DNA of 64,000 nt from Arachis hypogaea (GCF_003086295.3 NC_092044.1:72468528-72532527), one strand, 5' to 3'; shown: positions 11,414 to 24,221, counted from the first letter of the stretch. Notes: a model not told the origin generated them from the letters alone. Numbers and translations: made by a program.

Positions 11414-12030
11414 CTCCAGTGGAGCGCTCGGTTATGTAAGGTAACGTAGCGCTCATTTGCTTAGTGTGCTCCTTCGAACCAAGCCTCGTGCCAAGCTTCA
11501 TAGCGCTCAGTGAAGAATTCCAATGTAGCGCCCTTGCTTGTATATGGGTTTCCATCTTCGAACCATGACTGTCCCATTTGAGCCAATTTCCTTGAAGTAG
11601 CGCTTAGTGAAGTGTTTCAATGTAGCGCCCTTTCTATTCGTGTGTGCCCCTCTTCGAACCTTGCTGGCTTCCTTTTGCTAGCAATTTCCTTGCTTGGTTT
11701 AGTGTAGCACTCCTTTGTGTGCATGGTTCGAACCTTGGCTGCCCCATTTATGAGTGTCGCGCCTTACTTTTCTTCATGGGGAGGCCAGAAAAAGGTAGAA
11801 GAGTTAACATAGCGCCCTCTTCAAATTGGGTGCTGGTGCCTTGTGGTTGAGCGCTCAGTTTGAACACACAGCGTAGCGCTCAGTTTGAACACTTTGTGAG
11901 CGCAGCACTCAAATAGAGAGCGCAATATCTCTTTGTTGCTCCCTTAGCCTAGCTTTCTTGGTGCAACGTTGGGCGCTCCGTTGGGTAATTGAGCGCTGGC
12001 CCTTGTTGCTTTGGATGAGCGCCACACTTT
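11414..12030. repeat. AGCGCT/GAGCGC word array in U3 of D 3' LTR
   Basis: Dense repetition of words around the dyad AGCGCT, such as GAGCGCTCGG, TAGCGCTCA, AGCGCCC and GTAGCGCCCT, separated by 15-50 nt of ordinary sequence. The corresponding 5' LTR array is split by E (20702-20759 and 31973-32590). It lies upstream of the LTR TATA position. Confidence 0.75.
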
Positions 12031-12354
12031 AATTTCATGGGCCACGCTTTGGCTAAGCACGCTTTCATAGTTCTTTCCTCTTTTTTTTTTCTTTTTTTCA
12101 TTTCTTCACTTACAAGTAATCAAACTAAACAAACAAAGCATCACCAAATTCACAAGATCTCTACATTAATCCTAAAATCAACTAATTCCAGCATGAATCC
12201 TATGATTTTGTGTCAAATAAATGATGGTTGATTGATTTAACATAACTATGTAAATCTACTTCAAATCACTTACTTATAGTGCAAGAAAGTGCATAAAACC
12301 TAATGAAACAAGTGAAAAATGCTTGAAAAGCTAGCATAAGATGACTTGTCATCA

Positions 12355-13870
12355 CAACACCAAACTTAAATCTTGCTTGTCCTCAAGCAAGCACTAAACA
12401 TAAGAAGAAATGAAATAAAATAGAGAAATATACATGCCCTTATTTAGCAGATAATTGAACTTGGTTCATGGGGTTTTATGCAGACAAATGTAACTTACTT
12501 ATTCTTTGCTGACAGATAAGAAATCTTTCCTAAAAGGTTCACTAGAGTTGCTGCTATAATGCCTTGCTTTTGATTGATCCCTGTTAGCTTTTTCTTTCTT
12601 TCTTTTGCTTAGAGAGCTTGTTTCTTAATGAAAGCTTGGTGTTAAGTGTTGCAGCAGTCCTTTTGGCTCAATTTTGCTCAACACTACTTCACCACAGACA
12701 CATGGCTCACAATTTCCTCCTAGGAACATTGATGCCTAGCATCTCTTTGGATTACTAAATGCTTTGTAACTAGGTTGCTCTTGATAATGGACTTTCAGTT
12801 GGCAATCCCAGATTAGTTAATCTAAGTGGCCAAGTTTTAAAATACTCCTCAGAACCTAATTGTCCAACCATATCCTAGTACAAGAGCACCACAGACATAT
12901 GTCCTAAGGTCCAAGCTATTGGTGTCTAGCCTTATTATTTGTTTCCTTGCCAATTCTTGGCTTTTCTCTTTCTTTTCCTTCTAACTTTGCTTCATTCTCA
13001 AGGGATATTCATTGATAAAAGGTTTTATAGCATCAGCCTAATTCACACTTCAAGGAACATTTTATTATGCAGCTTTTATCATTGAGCTAATCATTAAATC
13101 AAACAAGTACCACCACTGAATTTCATTCTAATTCTTAAAACATTGGACAATCACTTACTATTTCAAACATTTTTCTTTTATTCATGCAGAAGGGAACAAA
13201 ACAGAATTTAAGCTAATGAGTTATGACAAGCATAGTATGTAGGCTAGCATCTTTAGCAAACATTTACATTTACACCTAATTGAACACTTCAGCAAGACAA
13301 ATAGGAATCTCCAAGTTAAAACACAGCAAAAGGATTAAGTGTCAATACAACCTGTTGGGACTGTCTCTCAGCTTTTTCTTCTATCATCATTATTTCTCTT
13401 TGCTGTACTTCCTTTGGATAATGATGCAAACCCCCTCCACAGGTTGAATCTTTTCCTGCATAATCCTTAGAAGTTGCTTGTTTCTCAAGCCTTAGGCAAT
13501 TGATTAGCATGCAGCAATTGTTTGTAGGCTTTTAAACTTAGTTTGGTGTGAACACCAAACTTAGTTTCTTGACACTGTTCCTTATGCAACAAGTCAACCA
13601 TATATGAAACCTTGTGCCTTTGCTGAAAAACTAAAAAATAAAACTAGAAGACAGACACTGGCTAAGTAATTTTTCTGATTGCTTGGAGCTAGTAACTATT
13701 TATGCAGAAGGTGAGAATGTGTTTTCAAATGAGATTTTTGGTGGAACACCAAACTTAGCATCCTTCATTCTCCTTTAAATTATTTTGGTGTGCAACACCA
13801 AACTTAGCTCCTTGCAATACAGATAAAGCCACTCAACCTTTTTATTGAAATAGTTAGGAAGAGAAACTAC
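12355..13870 (-). other. Env-position region of D, no intact ORF
   Basis: About 1.5 kb between the integrase stop and the 3' LTR. Element H has an ORF here (56705-57398), but D shows only scattered short frames such as 13316-13510, in which I recognise nothing. The border word AACACCAAACTTA occurs at 12356-12368, 13551-13563, 13745-13757 and 13794-13806. The copy at 13551 abuts an inverted partner, forming a local palindrome. A purine-rich PPT is expected beside 12355 on the minus strand. Confidence 0.6.
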
Positions 13871-13874
13871 CTCT

Positions 13875-13922
13875 GGTTGGGTTGCCTCCCTACAAGCACT
13901 CTTTTAATGTCACTAGCTTGAC
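13875..13922 (-). other. Post-ORF conserved motif and hairpin, element D
   Basis: On the minus strand GTCAAGCTAGTGACATTAAA, then GAGTGCTT, then GTAGGG-AGGCAA-CCCAAC, an 18-nt hairpin with one A-A mismatch. It begins just after the integrase ORF end at 13971. Confidence 0.7.
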
Positions 13923-13970
13923 ATTCCTCATTCTTGCTCAACATAATTCTTGAACCTCCTTCTCTTTGTT

Positions 13971-15188
13971 CTAAGGGCCTTCCAAATAATGCTTTGCTCT
14001 GTGACCATTTGCTGTGATTGTGTCCTTTGTAGCCTCATCCAGAAGTTTAAGGCTTCCATAAGGGAGAACCTTTGTGATCAAATAGGGACTAGTCCATTTA
14101 GACTTGAGCTTGCCTGGGAAAATCTTGAGCCTGGAATTATATAAGAGTACTTGCTGTTCTGGTTTGAACTCTCTTTTCAGAATTTTCTTGTCATGCCACC
14201 TTTTAGCTCTCTCCTTGTATATCCTTGCATTCTCAAAAGCTTTCAGTCTGAATTCATCTAGCTCATTGAGCTGCAACAACCTTTTTTCTCCTGGTTCTTG
14301 AGGATCAAAATTCATGAGCTTAGTGGCCCAGTAAGCTTTGTGTTCTAGCTCCACATGAAGGTGGCATGATTTTCCATAGATTAGCTGAAATGGGGATCTT
14401 CCTATAGGAGTTTTGAACGCTGTTCTATATGCCCAGAGAGCATCTTCTAATTTTCTGGCCCAATCCTTTCTTGTGCTTCCTACTGCTTTTTCTAAGATCT
14501 TCTTCAACTCCCTATTTGCCAACTCAGCCTGGCCATTAGTCTGAGGGTGGTATGGTGTGGCTATTTTATGAATTACTCCATATTTGTGAAGGAGTTTCTC
14601 CATCTGCTAGTTGCAAAAATGATTACCACCATCACTGACAAGACCCTTGGGCACTCCATATCTAGTAAAAATGTGTGTCTTAAGGAATTGAAGGACAATC
14701 TGTGCATCACATGTGGTTGTGGCTATAACTTCCACCCACTTTGAGACATACTCCACTGCTATCAGAATGTATTTGAAGGAGTAAGAAGGAGGAAATGGGC
14801 CCATGAAATCTATGCCCCAAATATCAAAGAGTTCTACTTCCAGGATGTAGTTTTGAGGCATTTCATTCCTTCTTGTCAATCCTCTAGCTCTTTGGCATTC
14901 ATTACACTGGTGGACAAACTCCCTAGCATCCTTGAATAGAGTTGGCCAATAGAATCCGCTTTGAAGCACTTTGGCTGTTGTTCTTTCTGACCCAAAGTAA
15001 CCACCATAAGCTGAACCATGACAATGCCATAATATGTCTCTCATTTCAGTTTCAGGGACACACCTCCTAATCATTCCATCCGGGCATCTTTTGTACAAAA
15101 ATGGTTCATCCCACAAAAACTTATTGGCTTTATTGAGTAGCTTTTTCACTTGTTGCTTGGAGAGTTCTTGAGGGATTTTTCTTTCCAC
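13971..15188 (-). pseudogene. pol: Athila integrase of element D
   Basis: Two open segments, 15188-14607 and 14603-13971, separated by a TAG. The zinc finger reads CHGSAYGGYFG...CNEC. The family normally has GGHFG, so the second zinc His is changed to Tyr. The catalytic core has Asp in WGIDFMGPF, Asp in VSDGGNHF and Glu in QAELANRE (D,D,E triad), with the Athila-typical [12 protein letters not shown] and HKAYWA. The second segment ends in the C-terminal domain (LIYGK to HYLEGP). The product would insert cDNA in the genome. There is no chromodomain, which fits Athila. Confidence 0.9.
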
Positions 15189-16800
15189 TTTGTAATTTGC
15201 TATGTCAACAAACCAAGGGGCTTGCTGGACTTAGAAAAGATGTTCATCAGGAAATTTTTCATTCACTTTCTGTGGCATATCTTGATTGGCCTCTTGTGGC
15301 ACTCTTGACAAATGATCTGCTACTTGATTCTAACTCCCCTTCCTATCTCTCACTTCAATGTCGAATTCTTGTAGCAGTAGCACCCACCTAATAAGCCTTG
15401 GGCTTTGAATCCTACTTAGACATTAGATACTTGAGAGCAGCATGGTCAGTATACACTATAACCTTTGAACCAATCAAGTATTGTCTAAATTTATCAAATG
15501 CATATACAATTGCCAAAAGCTCTTTCTCAGTGGTGGTATAATTTTTCTATGCTTCATTTAACACCTTGCTAGCATAATATATGACATGGTGCATCTTGTC
15601 TTTCTTTTGCCCCAACATAGCACCAATTACAAAGTCACTTGCATCAGGCATAAGTTCAAAAGGTAATTCCCAATCAGGGGGTGTGATAATTGGTGCTGTA
15701 ATGAGTTTTCTCTTTAAATTTTCAAAGGCATGCTTGAAATTATCATCAAAGATGAAAGGGCTATCAATCATTAGCAAATTACTCAATGGTTTTGCTATTT
15801 TTGAGAAATATTTGATGAACCTCCTGTAAAAACCAGCATGCCCAAGAAAACTCCTTACTGCTTTCACATTAACAGGTATAGGAAGCTTTTCAATGATTTC
15901 TATTTTAGCTTTGTCAACTTCTATACCTTTGCTTGAAACTTTATGCCCAAGAACTATCCCTTCATGAACCATGAAATGGCATTTCTCCCAATTCAATACC
16001 AGTTTAGTTTCTTGGCATCTTTTCAAAACAAGAGTTAAATGATGCAAGCAAGTGTTAAATGAATTGCCAAAGACAGAAAAATCATCCATGAAGACTTCTA
16101 AAAATTTCCACCATATCAGAGAAAATGGAAAGCACACACCTTTGAAAGGTGGCTGGGGCATTGCATAGCCCAAATGGCATCCTTCTGTAGGCGAAATCTC
16201 CAAATGGACATGTGAAGGAGGTCTTTTTTTGGTCCTTGGGATCCACCACTATCTGATTATACCTGGAATACCCATCCACGAAGCAATAATAAGCATGGCC
16301 TGCCAATCTTTCCAACATCTGATCAATGAAGGGGAGAGAGAAATGATATTTCCTTGTAGCATCATTCAGTCTTCTATAATCTATGCACATCTTCCAACCA
16401 GTCACTGTTCTTGTAGGGATTAACTCATTCTTCTCATTGGAGATTACAGTCATCCCCCTTTCTTTGGCACAACCTGGACTGGGCTCACCCAGGAGCTATC
16501 AGAGATTGGATATATAATTCTAACATTCCACAGCTTCATCACTTCCTTTTGCACTACCTCCTTCATGGTTGGGTTGAGTCTTCTTTGAGATTGCACTACA
16601 TGCCTTGAATTTTCCTCTAGCAAAATTTTGTGCATGCAGATGGCTAGGCTTATGCCTTTGATATCGTCAATTGTCCATCCTAAAACTGTCTTATGGGCTT
16701 TCAACACTTCAATCAGCCTTGTTTCTTCTTCTATGTTCAAAGAAGGGTTTATGATCACTGGCAAGGCTTCTGCTTCTCTAAAAGACACAAACATGAGGTG
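15189..16800 (-). pseudogene. pol: Reverse transcriptase and RNase H of element D
   Basis: Order from the right: 16794-16450 ends at VPKKGG, 16453-16082 has CIDYRRLN and FVDGYSRYNQI (first catalytic Asp), and 16203-15547 has FMDDFSVFG (the YxDD box, with Phe first, common in this lineage). The RNase H part follows as LMPDASDFVIGAMLG and, after a TAG at about 15546, TDHAALKYL with later frameshifts to 15190. Two frame changes (about 16450 and 16130) and several stops break it. This is the only RT in the window and the plausible trans source for gag-pro-only relatives of the same age class, though this copy is dead. Confidence 0.9.
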
Positions 16801-17700
16801 AGGGGGAAGAGGCTTTAACTCTTATTTTGGCTTCTTCTTTTCCTTAACTTCAATGGAGATCTCTACCACTTCCTCTTCTATGAACTCTTGTTCCACCTCT
16901 ATTCCCTCTTCTTGTTCCTCATGATAATTGGCTTCTAACATTTCTTCTACCAAACCTTCTATCATATCCACTCTTATGTAGTTCTCTTGTTCAGGGGGAT
17001 GTTACATTGATTTGAAAACATTGATGACCATTTGCTCATTATGCACCCTGAAGATCATTTTTCCTTTTTCTACATCAATAATAGCTCTTGCTGTGGCTAG
17101 GAATGGTCTTCCTAGGATAATTGAGTTGTTTTCCTCCTCTTCTGTGTCCAAGATCACAAAGTCTGCAGGGAAGATAAACTCTCCAACCTTCACTAATAGA
17201 TTTTTCACAATTCCGTTGGGTGTCTTGATTGATCTATCGGCCATTACAAGTGACATCCTGGTAGGTTTGATTTCTTCTATGGCAAGCTTTGTCATCATTG
17301 AGAGGGGCATCAAGTTGATGCTAGCACCTAGATCACATAGAGCTTTTTCTAATGTCATATTGCCTATGGTGCATGAAACTACAAAACTCCTTGGATCTTT
17401 AATCTTTGGTGGAATACCCCTTTGAATTACTGCACTACACTCTTCAGTGAGCATAATGGTTTCCTTCTCATTCCAGCTTCTCTTTTTGTTGATGAGCTCC
17501 TTCAAGAACTTGGCATATAGAGGCATCTGCTCTAATGCTTCAGCAAGGGGAATGTTAATTTCCAGCTTTTTAAAGACTTCAAGGAACTTGGGAAATTATT
17601 GGTCCTTAAGTTCTTTTTGTAATCTTTGAGAATATGGCAGAGGAGGTGTGTAAATCTTCACTTCCTTCCTCTGTTCTTGTGATGATTCCTCTATTACTTG
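16801..17700 (-). pseudogene. pro: Protease and RT linker of element D
   Basis: The open frame 17526-17002 begins MPLYAKFLKELINKKRSW, then carries ALCDLGASINLMP (catalytic Asp) and IILGRPFLATARAIID. Downstream, 17000-16800 is an acidic linker with stops before RT. H keeps nearly the same region at 59596-58943, which confirms the boundaries. Confidence 0.85.
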
Positions 17701-19312
17701 ATTCCCTTTCCTTGAGGCTTGTGGCTACTCATCTTTCTCTTTAAGCTTCTCCTGATCTTACTTGTCTTCTTCCTTGCTACTGGCCTCATCCTTTTCAGCT
17801 GGCCTTTTGTCATTGTCCATAAGCTTCTTGTTGGTTTCCTTGTCTTTCACCAAGGTTATTCCATTCCTTAATTGAATAGCTTTGCATTTTTCTTTGCGGT
17901 TCGAAATGGTATCACTTGGGAGTGAGCTGGTTGGTCTTTCAATCACTTCTTGCTTGGACAATTGACCAATTTGCCTTTCTAGATTTTTCATTGAGTCTTC
18001 AAGGTTCTTGCTAGTTAGCTCTTGGTGCTTCATCATCCTTTCCATCATTATCTCAAGGTTGGAGATTCTTTGGGAGTCTTGAGGTGGTTGTGGTTGATTA
18101 AGGAATGTTGAGGGTTGGTGAAAAGTGTTTTGGTTAGTTGATAGATTATTGGGTGGATAGAAGTTGGAATTAGGGTAGTTATTTTGTGGTTTTCTGTATT
18201 AGTTTTGGTTAGTTTGCTGATGGTTTTGGTGATTTGTGTTTCTTGAGTTGTTTTGGTTTGAATTTCTTTGCCATGGCTGCTGGTTTTGATTTTGGTTGTC
18301 TCCCCATCTCAAATTTGGATGGTTTCTCCAGGAGGAGTTGTAAGTGTCTCCATGAAAGTCATTTGATCCAGAACTTTGGTTGTGCACATATTGAACTTGT
18401 TCCTGCTGTTGATCCTCTTGGTTTTCTTCATTTTGCCCCATGTGAGTGACGGTTGACTTGTGTTCATTGCTGCAACTTGGAGGCCATCAATCCTCTTGGC
18501 CATCATCTCCATTTGCTACTGGATTTGTTGGTGCATCACCTTGTTTTGAGCTAGAATAATGTCCACACCTTCTAACTCCAATACACCCTTCCTTTGAGCT
18601 GGTTGGCGTTGCCTCTAATGATCATAAAAGTATTGGTTATTTGTTACAGTGTCAATGAGATTTTGAGCCTCCTCAGTTGTCTTCATGAGTTGTACTAAGC
18701 CTTCAGCAGAGTAATCAAGTGCTTCTTGAGCTCTCAGTGTTAATCCTTCATAAAAGTTTTGGAGTCTATCCCATTCACTAAACATTTCTGGCGGACACTT
18801 CCTGAATAGAGCTTTGTATCTTTCCCATGCCTTATACAATGACTCTCCATCCATCTGAGTGAATGTTTGGACCTCTGTTTTGAGTCTGATGATCCTTTGG
18901 GGAGGATAGAACTTGGCTAAGAACTTGTTCATTATTCCCAATTTTTGATGCTATCTCTTGGAAATGACTCCAACCATTGAGTAGCTTTGTCTCTCAGAGA
19001 AAATGGAAACAGCAACAATTTGTAAATGTCAAGATGCACACCATTGGTTTTCACTGTGTCACATATCCTCAGAAAGGTAGATAAGTGTTGGTTTGGATCT
19101 TCAAGTGGGCCTCCTCCATAGGAACAATTGTTCTGCATGAGAGTGATGAGTTGAGGCTTCAATTCAAAATTGTTTGCATTGACATTGGGGGTAAGGATGC
19201 TACTCCCACAATGTGTTGGATTAAGAAAAGTGTAGGAGGCTAGAACCCTCCTTTGAGGCTGGCCATTGTTGTTAGCCACTCCCTCTGGTGGATTAGGAGC
19301 ATTTCTTTCCAT
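17701..19312 (-). pseudogene. gag: Athila Gag of element D
   Basis: The start is ATG at 19312 (MERNAPNPPEGVANNNG). 19312-18932 carries NANNFELKPQLITLMQNN and RDKATQWLESFPRDS. A small indel near 18935 shifts to 18941-18615 with FLAKFYPPQRIIRLK and GESLYKAWERYKALFRKCP. Asn/Gln-rich spacers (18441-18199) and a Lys/Glu-rich segment with RQIGQLSKQ (18048-17758) follow. Gag forms the particle. The Asn/Gln-rich stretch separates it from FIDEL-like Gag. Confidence 0.87.
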
Positions 19313-19635
19313 TTCCTAGTTCTCTTCCTCTGATTCCTCTCCACCAATAATTTCCTTTCCTCTGGCTTCTCTTCTTATTCTTCGAAGAGTTCTCTCATCA
19401 ATGTCACCAGAGGTGGAGACATCTCTCCTTACTTCTGTCATACAACCAAAACAACAAGAAACACACAAAGCATGTTGTAGCTTGAGTGCAATGAGAGTTA
19501 GTAGATATAAAATCTCAAATAGTTAGTGTGCTTATCAAAAATTAAGAAAAATAAAGAAAAAGTACTTAATCTAGACCACCACCTTACGTAATCATTGTCA
19601 ATCTAGATCAATCCCTGGCAACGGCGCCAAAAACT
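19313..19635 (-). promoter_or_regulatory. Short 5' leader and PBS of element D
   Basis: The leader is only about 300 nt, against about 1.6 kb in A, E and G. The PBS at 19611-19629 reads on the minus strand TGGCGCCGTTGCCAGGGAT, a one-mismatch complement of the tRNA-Asp 3' end. Confidence 0.85.
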
Positions 19636-20759
19636 TTATAAGGGAAAAACGATTCCACACAAAACTTACCGGCAAGTGTATCGGGTTGCATCAAGTAGTA
19701 ATTGCTCACAAGAGTGAGGTTGATCCCACAGGGATTGATGGATTGAACAATTTTAGTTAGGTGATGAATTTAGATCAGCAAATAGTTGATGATTTGAGTG
19801 AATTTTGATTAACAGAAGCTAAATTGCAAGTAAATAAAGGTGCAGAAGGTAAATGTAGTAGAAAAACAAGTGCAGAATAGGTAAATTGCAAATAATTTAA
19901 AGAACAAGAAAGTAAAAGAGCTGAAACTTAACTTGCAAGAAATGTAAATGACTGAAACTTGGATTGCAAGAAATATAAATAGCTGAAGCTTAAAGTGCAA
20001 GAAATCTAAATTACTGAAGCTAAATTGCTGAGAAATGTAAATTGCTTGAAGAGTAAAAGGGATTTGGGTGCTGGGATTCAGAATTCAACAAGAAAATGTA
20101 AATTGAAGCAAATCAGAAAGCTATTAGATGAATGGACTCAATTCAGTAGCAAAACAGAAAGGAAAGTTGCTTGAAGAAACAAACAGTAAGAAGACTTGAT
20201 TCAATCATGAAATTCTTAAGATCAAAGAAGAGAAATGAGATTAGAAAGCAGATCTAGATCTTAATTGCTCTCTTGATCAAGCAGAAAGTAATTGCAGAAG
20301 AAATAAAAAGAGAAAATAGCAAATGAAACTTAGATCCAATCCTTAAAACAATTGAGATGAAGGGTGAAAGATGATTCTCAGATTTAGAATCAATGAAGCT
20401 CTTCAAGCTCAATTCAAATTCCAAGAACAGATAGCAGAAGTTGCAGAAGAAAAGAAAATGAAAATAGAAAGCTAGATCCAATTCCCAAAATCCCAAATTC
20501 AAAGACCAATGAAAATTCAAAGTGAAAACTAAAAATAAGCTAAAAGGTCAGCTAAAAGTAAAGTAAAAGGTCCTCTAAAAATCAAATTAACTCCTATTTA
20601 TACACTTTCTATTTTTGGTTTTCAAGACTTGGAGTGGGCTTTTCAAATTGGTGAAGAAGTAGATCCAAAATGGTATTTTCATTGAAATTGGACCAGGGTG
20701 CCAGCTCCAGTGGAGCGCTCGGTTAAGTAAGGAAACATAGCGCTCCCTTGCTTAGTGTG
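19636..20759 (-). repeat. Element D 5' LTR, first piece
   Basis: Begins TTATAAGGGAAAAACG (TGATGAGGG in other copies; two transitions). U5 hairpin 19705-19718; intact TATA box as TATAAATAG on the minus strand at 20594-20602. The piece stops inside the AGCGCT array, where E inserted at GTGTG (20755-20759). Confidence 0.88.
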
Positions 20760-22419
20760 TGGTACACGAAATCGTGATACACAACTTTGTGTAGCTGACC
20801 AGCAAGTGCACTAGGTCGTTCAAGTAATACCTTACGTGAGTAAGGGTCGATCCCATGGAGATTGTCGGCTTGAAGCAAGCTATGGTCATCTTGTAAATCT
20901 CAGTCAGGTAGATTCAACTGGTTATGGGGTTTGATAACTAAAAGATAAATAAAACATAAAATAGGATAAAAATACTTATGCAATTCATTGGTGGAAATTT
21001 CAGATAAGCGTATGAAGATGCTTTGTTCCCTCTGAGCCTCTGCTTTCCTATTGCCTTCATCTAATCATTCATACTGCTTTCCATGGCAAGCTGTATGTAG
21101 GTGGATCGCCGTTGTCAATAGCTACCATCCATCCTCTCAATGAAAATGGTCCTCTACGGTTTCCCGCATGGCTAATCAGCTGTCGGTTCTCGATCGTGTT
21201 GGAATAAGATCCGTTGATCCTTTTGCGCACTGTCACTGCGCCCCACAGTCATGAGTTTGAAGCTCGTCACAGTCATCCCATCCCAGATTCTACTCGGAAT
21301 ACCACAGACAAGGTTTAGACTTTCCGGATCTCAAGAATGCTGCCCATTTGATTCTAGCTTATACCACGAAGCCTTTGATTGCACGGAATGGAAGATCTGT
21401 TGTCAGGAGAGGCAACCATGCATTGTGAACCAGGAGGCCAAGAGATACACACTCAAGCTCTCGCAGATAGAACAGAGGTGGTTGTCAGGCACGCGTTCAT
21501 AAGGGAGGATGATGATGTGTGTCACGGATCATCACATCCATCAGGTTGAAGTACGAGTGAATATCTTAGACAAGAATAAGCTTGAATTGAATAGAAAATA
21601 GTACTAATTGCATTAATTCATGAGGAACAGCAGAGCTCCACACCTTAATCTATGATGTGTAGAAACTCCACCGTTGAAAATACATAAGAACAAGGCATTC
21701 GGCCATGCCTCCCAAATAGCATGAAACAAATGAAAAAGGGTTCAAGAACTGATCCCAAGATCAAAGATGATCAAAAGATGATCAAAGGATGAAAATACAA
21801 TAGTAAAAGGTCCTATTTATAGAGAACTAGTAACCTAGGGTTTACAAAAATAAGTAAATGATGCAAAAATCTGCTTCTGGGGCCCACTTGGTGTGTGCTT
21901 GGGCTGAGCATTGAAGCTTTCACGTGCATAGGCTTCTCTTGGAGTTAAACACTAGCTCTGGTGCCAGTTTGGGCGTTTAACTCCAGCTTTTATGCCAGTT
22001 TGGGCGTTTTACGCCAGAATTTTTATGCTGAATTGGAACGCCAGTTTGGGCCATCAAAACTCGGGCAAAGTATCGACTATTATACATTTCTGGAAAGCCC
22101 AAGATATCTACTTTCCAACACAATTGAGAGTGTGTAAATTGTGCTTCTGTAGCTCCAGAAAATCTATTTCGAGTGCAGGGAGGTCAAAATCCAATAGCAT
22201 CTACAGTCCCTTTTCAGCCTCTGAATCAGATTTTTGCTCAGGTCCCTCAATTTCAGCCAGAAAATACCTGAAATCATAAAAAAACACACAAACTCATAGT
22301 AAAGTCCAGAAATGTGATTTTTTCATAAAAACTAATAAAAATATACTAAAAACTAACTAACTCATACTAAAAACTACGTAAAAACAATGCTAAAAAGCAT
22401 ATAAATTATCTGCTCATCA
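20760..22419 (-). repeat. Element E 3' LTR
   Basis: 1660 bp, plus-strand ends TGGTACACG and GCTCATCA. U5 hairpin CCTTAC/GTAAGG at 20830-20845. TATA box (CTATAAATAG on the minus strand) at 21813-21822. Palindromic array at 21940-22050, about 120 bp upstream of TATA. Confidence 0.92.
21940..22050. repeat. GGCGTTTAACGCC-type word array, U3 of E 3' LTR
   Basis: GGAGTTAAACAC, TGGGCGTTTAACTCCAG, GGGCGTTTTACGCCAG and TTGGAACGCCAG at 25-40 nt spacing. The 5' LTR copy is at 31487-31595; homologous arrays are at 48438-48545 and 56218-56330 (G) and 25893-26012 (F). Confidence 0.85.
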
Positions 22420-23497
22420 CAACACCAAACTTAAATTGTTGCTTGTCCCCAAGCAATTGAAAGAAAACTACGATAAGAAAAGAGAATATACAATGAATCT
22501 CACAATATCAATGAAACTTAGTCCCAATATGATGAGCGTGGCTAGTAGCTTTTTTGCTTCTGAACAGTTTTGGCATCTAACTTTATCCTTTGAAATTCAG
22601 AATGATTGGCATCTATAGGAACTCAAAATTTTTGATAGTGTTATTGATTCTCCTAGTTCAGTACATTGATTCTTGAACACAGCTACTTTATGAGTCTTGG
22701 CCATGACCTTAAGCACTTTGTTTTCCAGTATTACCACCGGATACATAAATGCCACAGACACATAACTGGGTGAATCTTTTCAAATTGTGACTCAGCTTTG
22801 CTAAAGTCCCCAGTTAGAGGTGTCCAGAGTTTTTAAGCACACTCTTTCTGCTTTGGATCATGACTTTAACCCCTCAGTCTCAAGTTTTTCACTTGGACCT
22901 GCATGCCACAAGCACATGGTTAGGGACAGCTTGATTCAGCCGCTTAGGCCAGGATTTTATTCCTTTGGGCCCTCCTATCCACAGATGCTCAAAGCCTTGG
23001 ATCCCTTTTACCCTTGACTTTTGGTTTAAAGGGCTGTTAGCTTTTTCTGCTTGTTTTTTTCTTTTTCTCTTTTTTTTGCCAAATTTTTTTTGCTACTTTT
23101 TTTTCTTTTTCACTGCTTTTTCTTGCTTCAAGAATCAATTTCATGATTTTTCAGATTATCAATAACATTTCTCTTTGTTCATCATTCTTTCAAGAGCCAA
23201 CAATTTTAACATTCATAAACTTCACTATCAAAAATATGCACTGTTCAAGCATTCATTCAGAATAATTAAAATAATTTCAAGATAAAATTTGAAATTCATG
23301 TACTTCTTGTTCTTTTGTAATTAGGAACATTTTTCATTTAAGAAAGGTGACGGACTCATGGAATTATTTATAGCTTTAAGACATAGACACTAGACACTAA
23401 TGATCATGTAATGAAGACAAAAACATAGATAACACATAAAGCATTAAAATCGAAAAACAAAAAAATAAGAACAAGGATATTAAAGAACGGGTCCACC
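22420..23497 (-). other. 3' noncoding region of E with PPT
   Basis: The end next to the LTR holds the border word AACACCAAACTTA (22421-22433) and, on the minus strand, a TTGGGGACAA PPT candidate at about 22440-22455. A pyrimidine-rich run at 23040-23130 (purine on the sense strand) and the conserved block 22840-23020 correspond to A 8340-8640 and G 49260-49610. No coding frame recognised. Confidence 0.65.
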
Positions 23498-23921
23498 TTA
23501 GTGATAGTGGCTAGTTCTCCCTCTTGAAGATCCTATGGAGTGCTTGAGCTCCTCTATGTCTCTTCCTTGCCTTTGTTGCTCTTCCCTCATGGCTATTTGA
23601 TCCTCTCTAATTTCATGGAGTGCTCTTAGTGCTCCATCCTTAGTTGCTCCATATTGGAACTCAAATCTCCCAAAGAGGTGTTGAGTTGCTCCCAATAGTT
23701 GTGTGGAGGAAAATGCATCCCTTTAGGCATCTCAAGGATTTCTTGATGAGGGACTTCCTCATGCTCTTGTTGAGGTCTACGAGCGGGCTCTCTTGTTTGC
23801 TCCATCCTCTTTCTAGTGATGGGCTTTTGAGATAAATCTCTCCATCTCTCATGGCTCGGAGGTGGAAGCTTTTGCCTTCCCTTTTCCCTTTCTAGAGGTT
23901 TTTTCGGCCTTAGGTGCCATA
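23498..23921 (-). pseudogene. ORFx of E: small basic/coiled-coil ORF of unknown function
   Basis: Located between the post-ORF array and the 3' noncoding region. It starts at ATG 23921 (MAPKAEKTSRKGKGK), then continues after frame changes through the HFPPHNYW region and an intact last segment, 23695-23498, with ALHEIREDQIAMREEQQRQG and EELKHSI. The final part has heptad-like spacing and would form a short coiled coil; the first part is Lys-rich. G has the same ORF at 49995-50451. A appears to have lost it. I do not recognise a family. Its persistence in two independent copies suggests it was once translated. Confidence 0.55.
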
Positions 23922-24221
23922 ATTGGTTATAGAAAAATAAAAAGTAACGCTTTTACCACACCAAATTTAAAAGGTTTGCTTGTCCTCGAGCAAAGGAAGA
24001 AAGAAGGACGGAGAAGAGGAAGAAATGGAGAGAGGGGTAGGGTTCGTGTATTAGGGTTTGGTTTGGGAGGGATAGGATGTGAATAGGTGATTGGTGAAGG
24101 GTATTTGGGGAAAGGTGTTATTGGAATATGTGAGGAGGAGAGAGAGTGAGTTGAGGTAGGTGGAGATCCTGTGGGGTTCACAGATCCTGAGGTGTCAAGG
24201 CTTTCTCATCCCTGCACCATT

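Larger units (their letters stand above)
10333..12354 (-). repeat. Element D 3' LTR
   Basis: 2022 bp. The plus-strand left end is TGATGAGGGAAAAA and the right end GATGACTTGTCATCA, giving an LTR that begins TGATGACAAGTCATC on the minus strand. Adjacent internal sequence is the PPT-side block with AACACCAAACTTA. It contains the U5 hairpin (10402-10415), a TATA site damaged to CTATTTCTA near 11303, and the AGCGCT array (11414-12030). Confidence 0.88.

Noticed and set aside
19611..19629. tRNA-Asp-like sequence
   Set aside because: Only the 3' 19 nt match, and no cloverleaf or A/B boxes lie alongside. These are primer binding sites, here and at the other elements.
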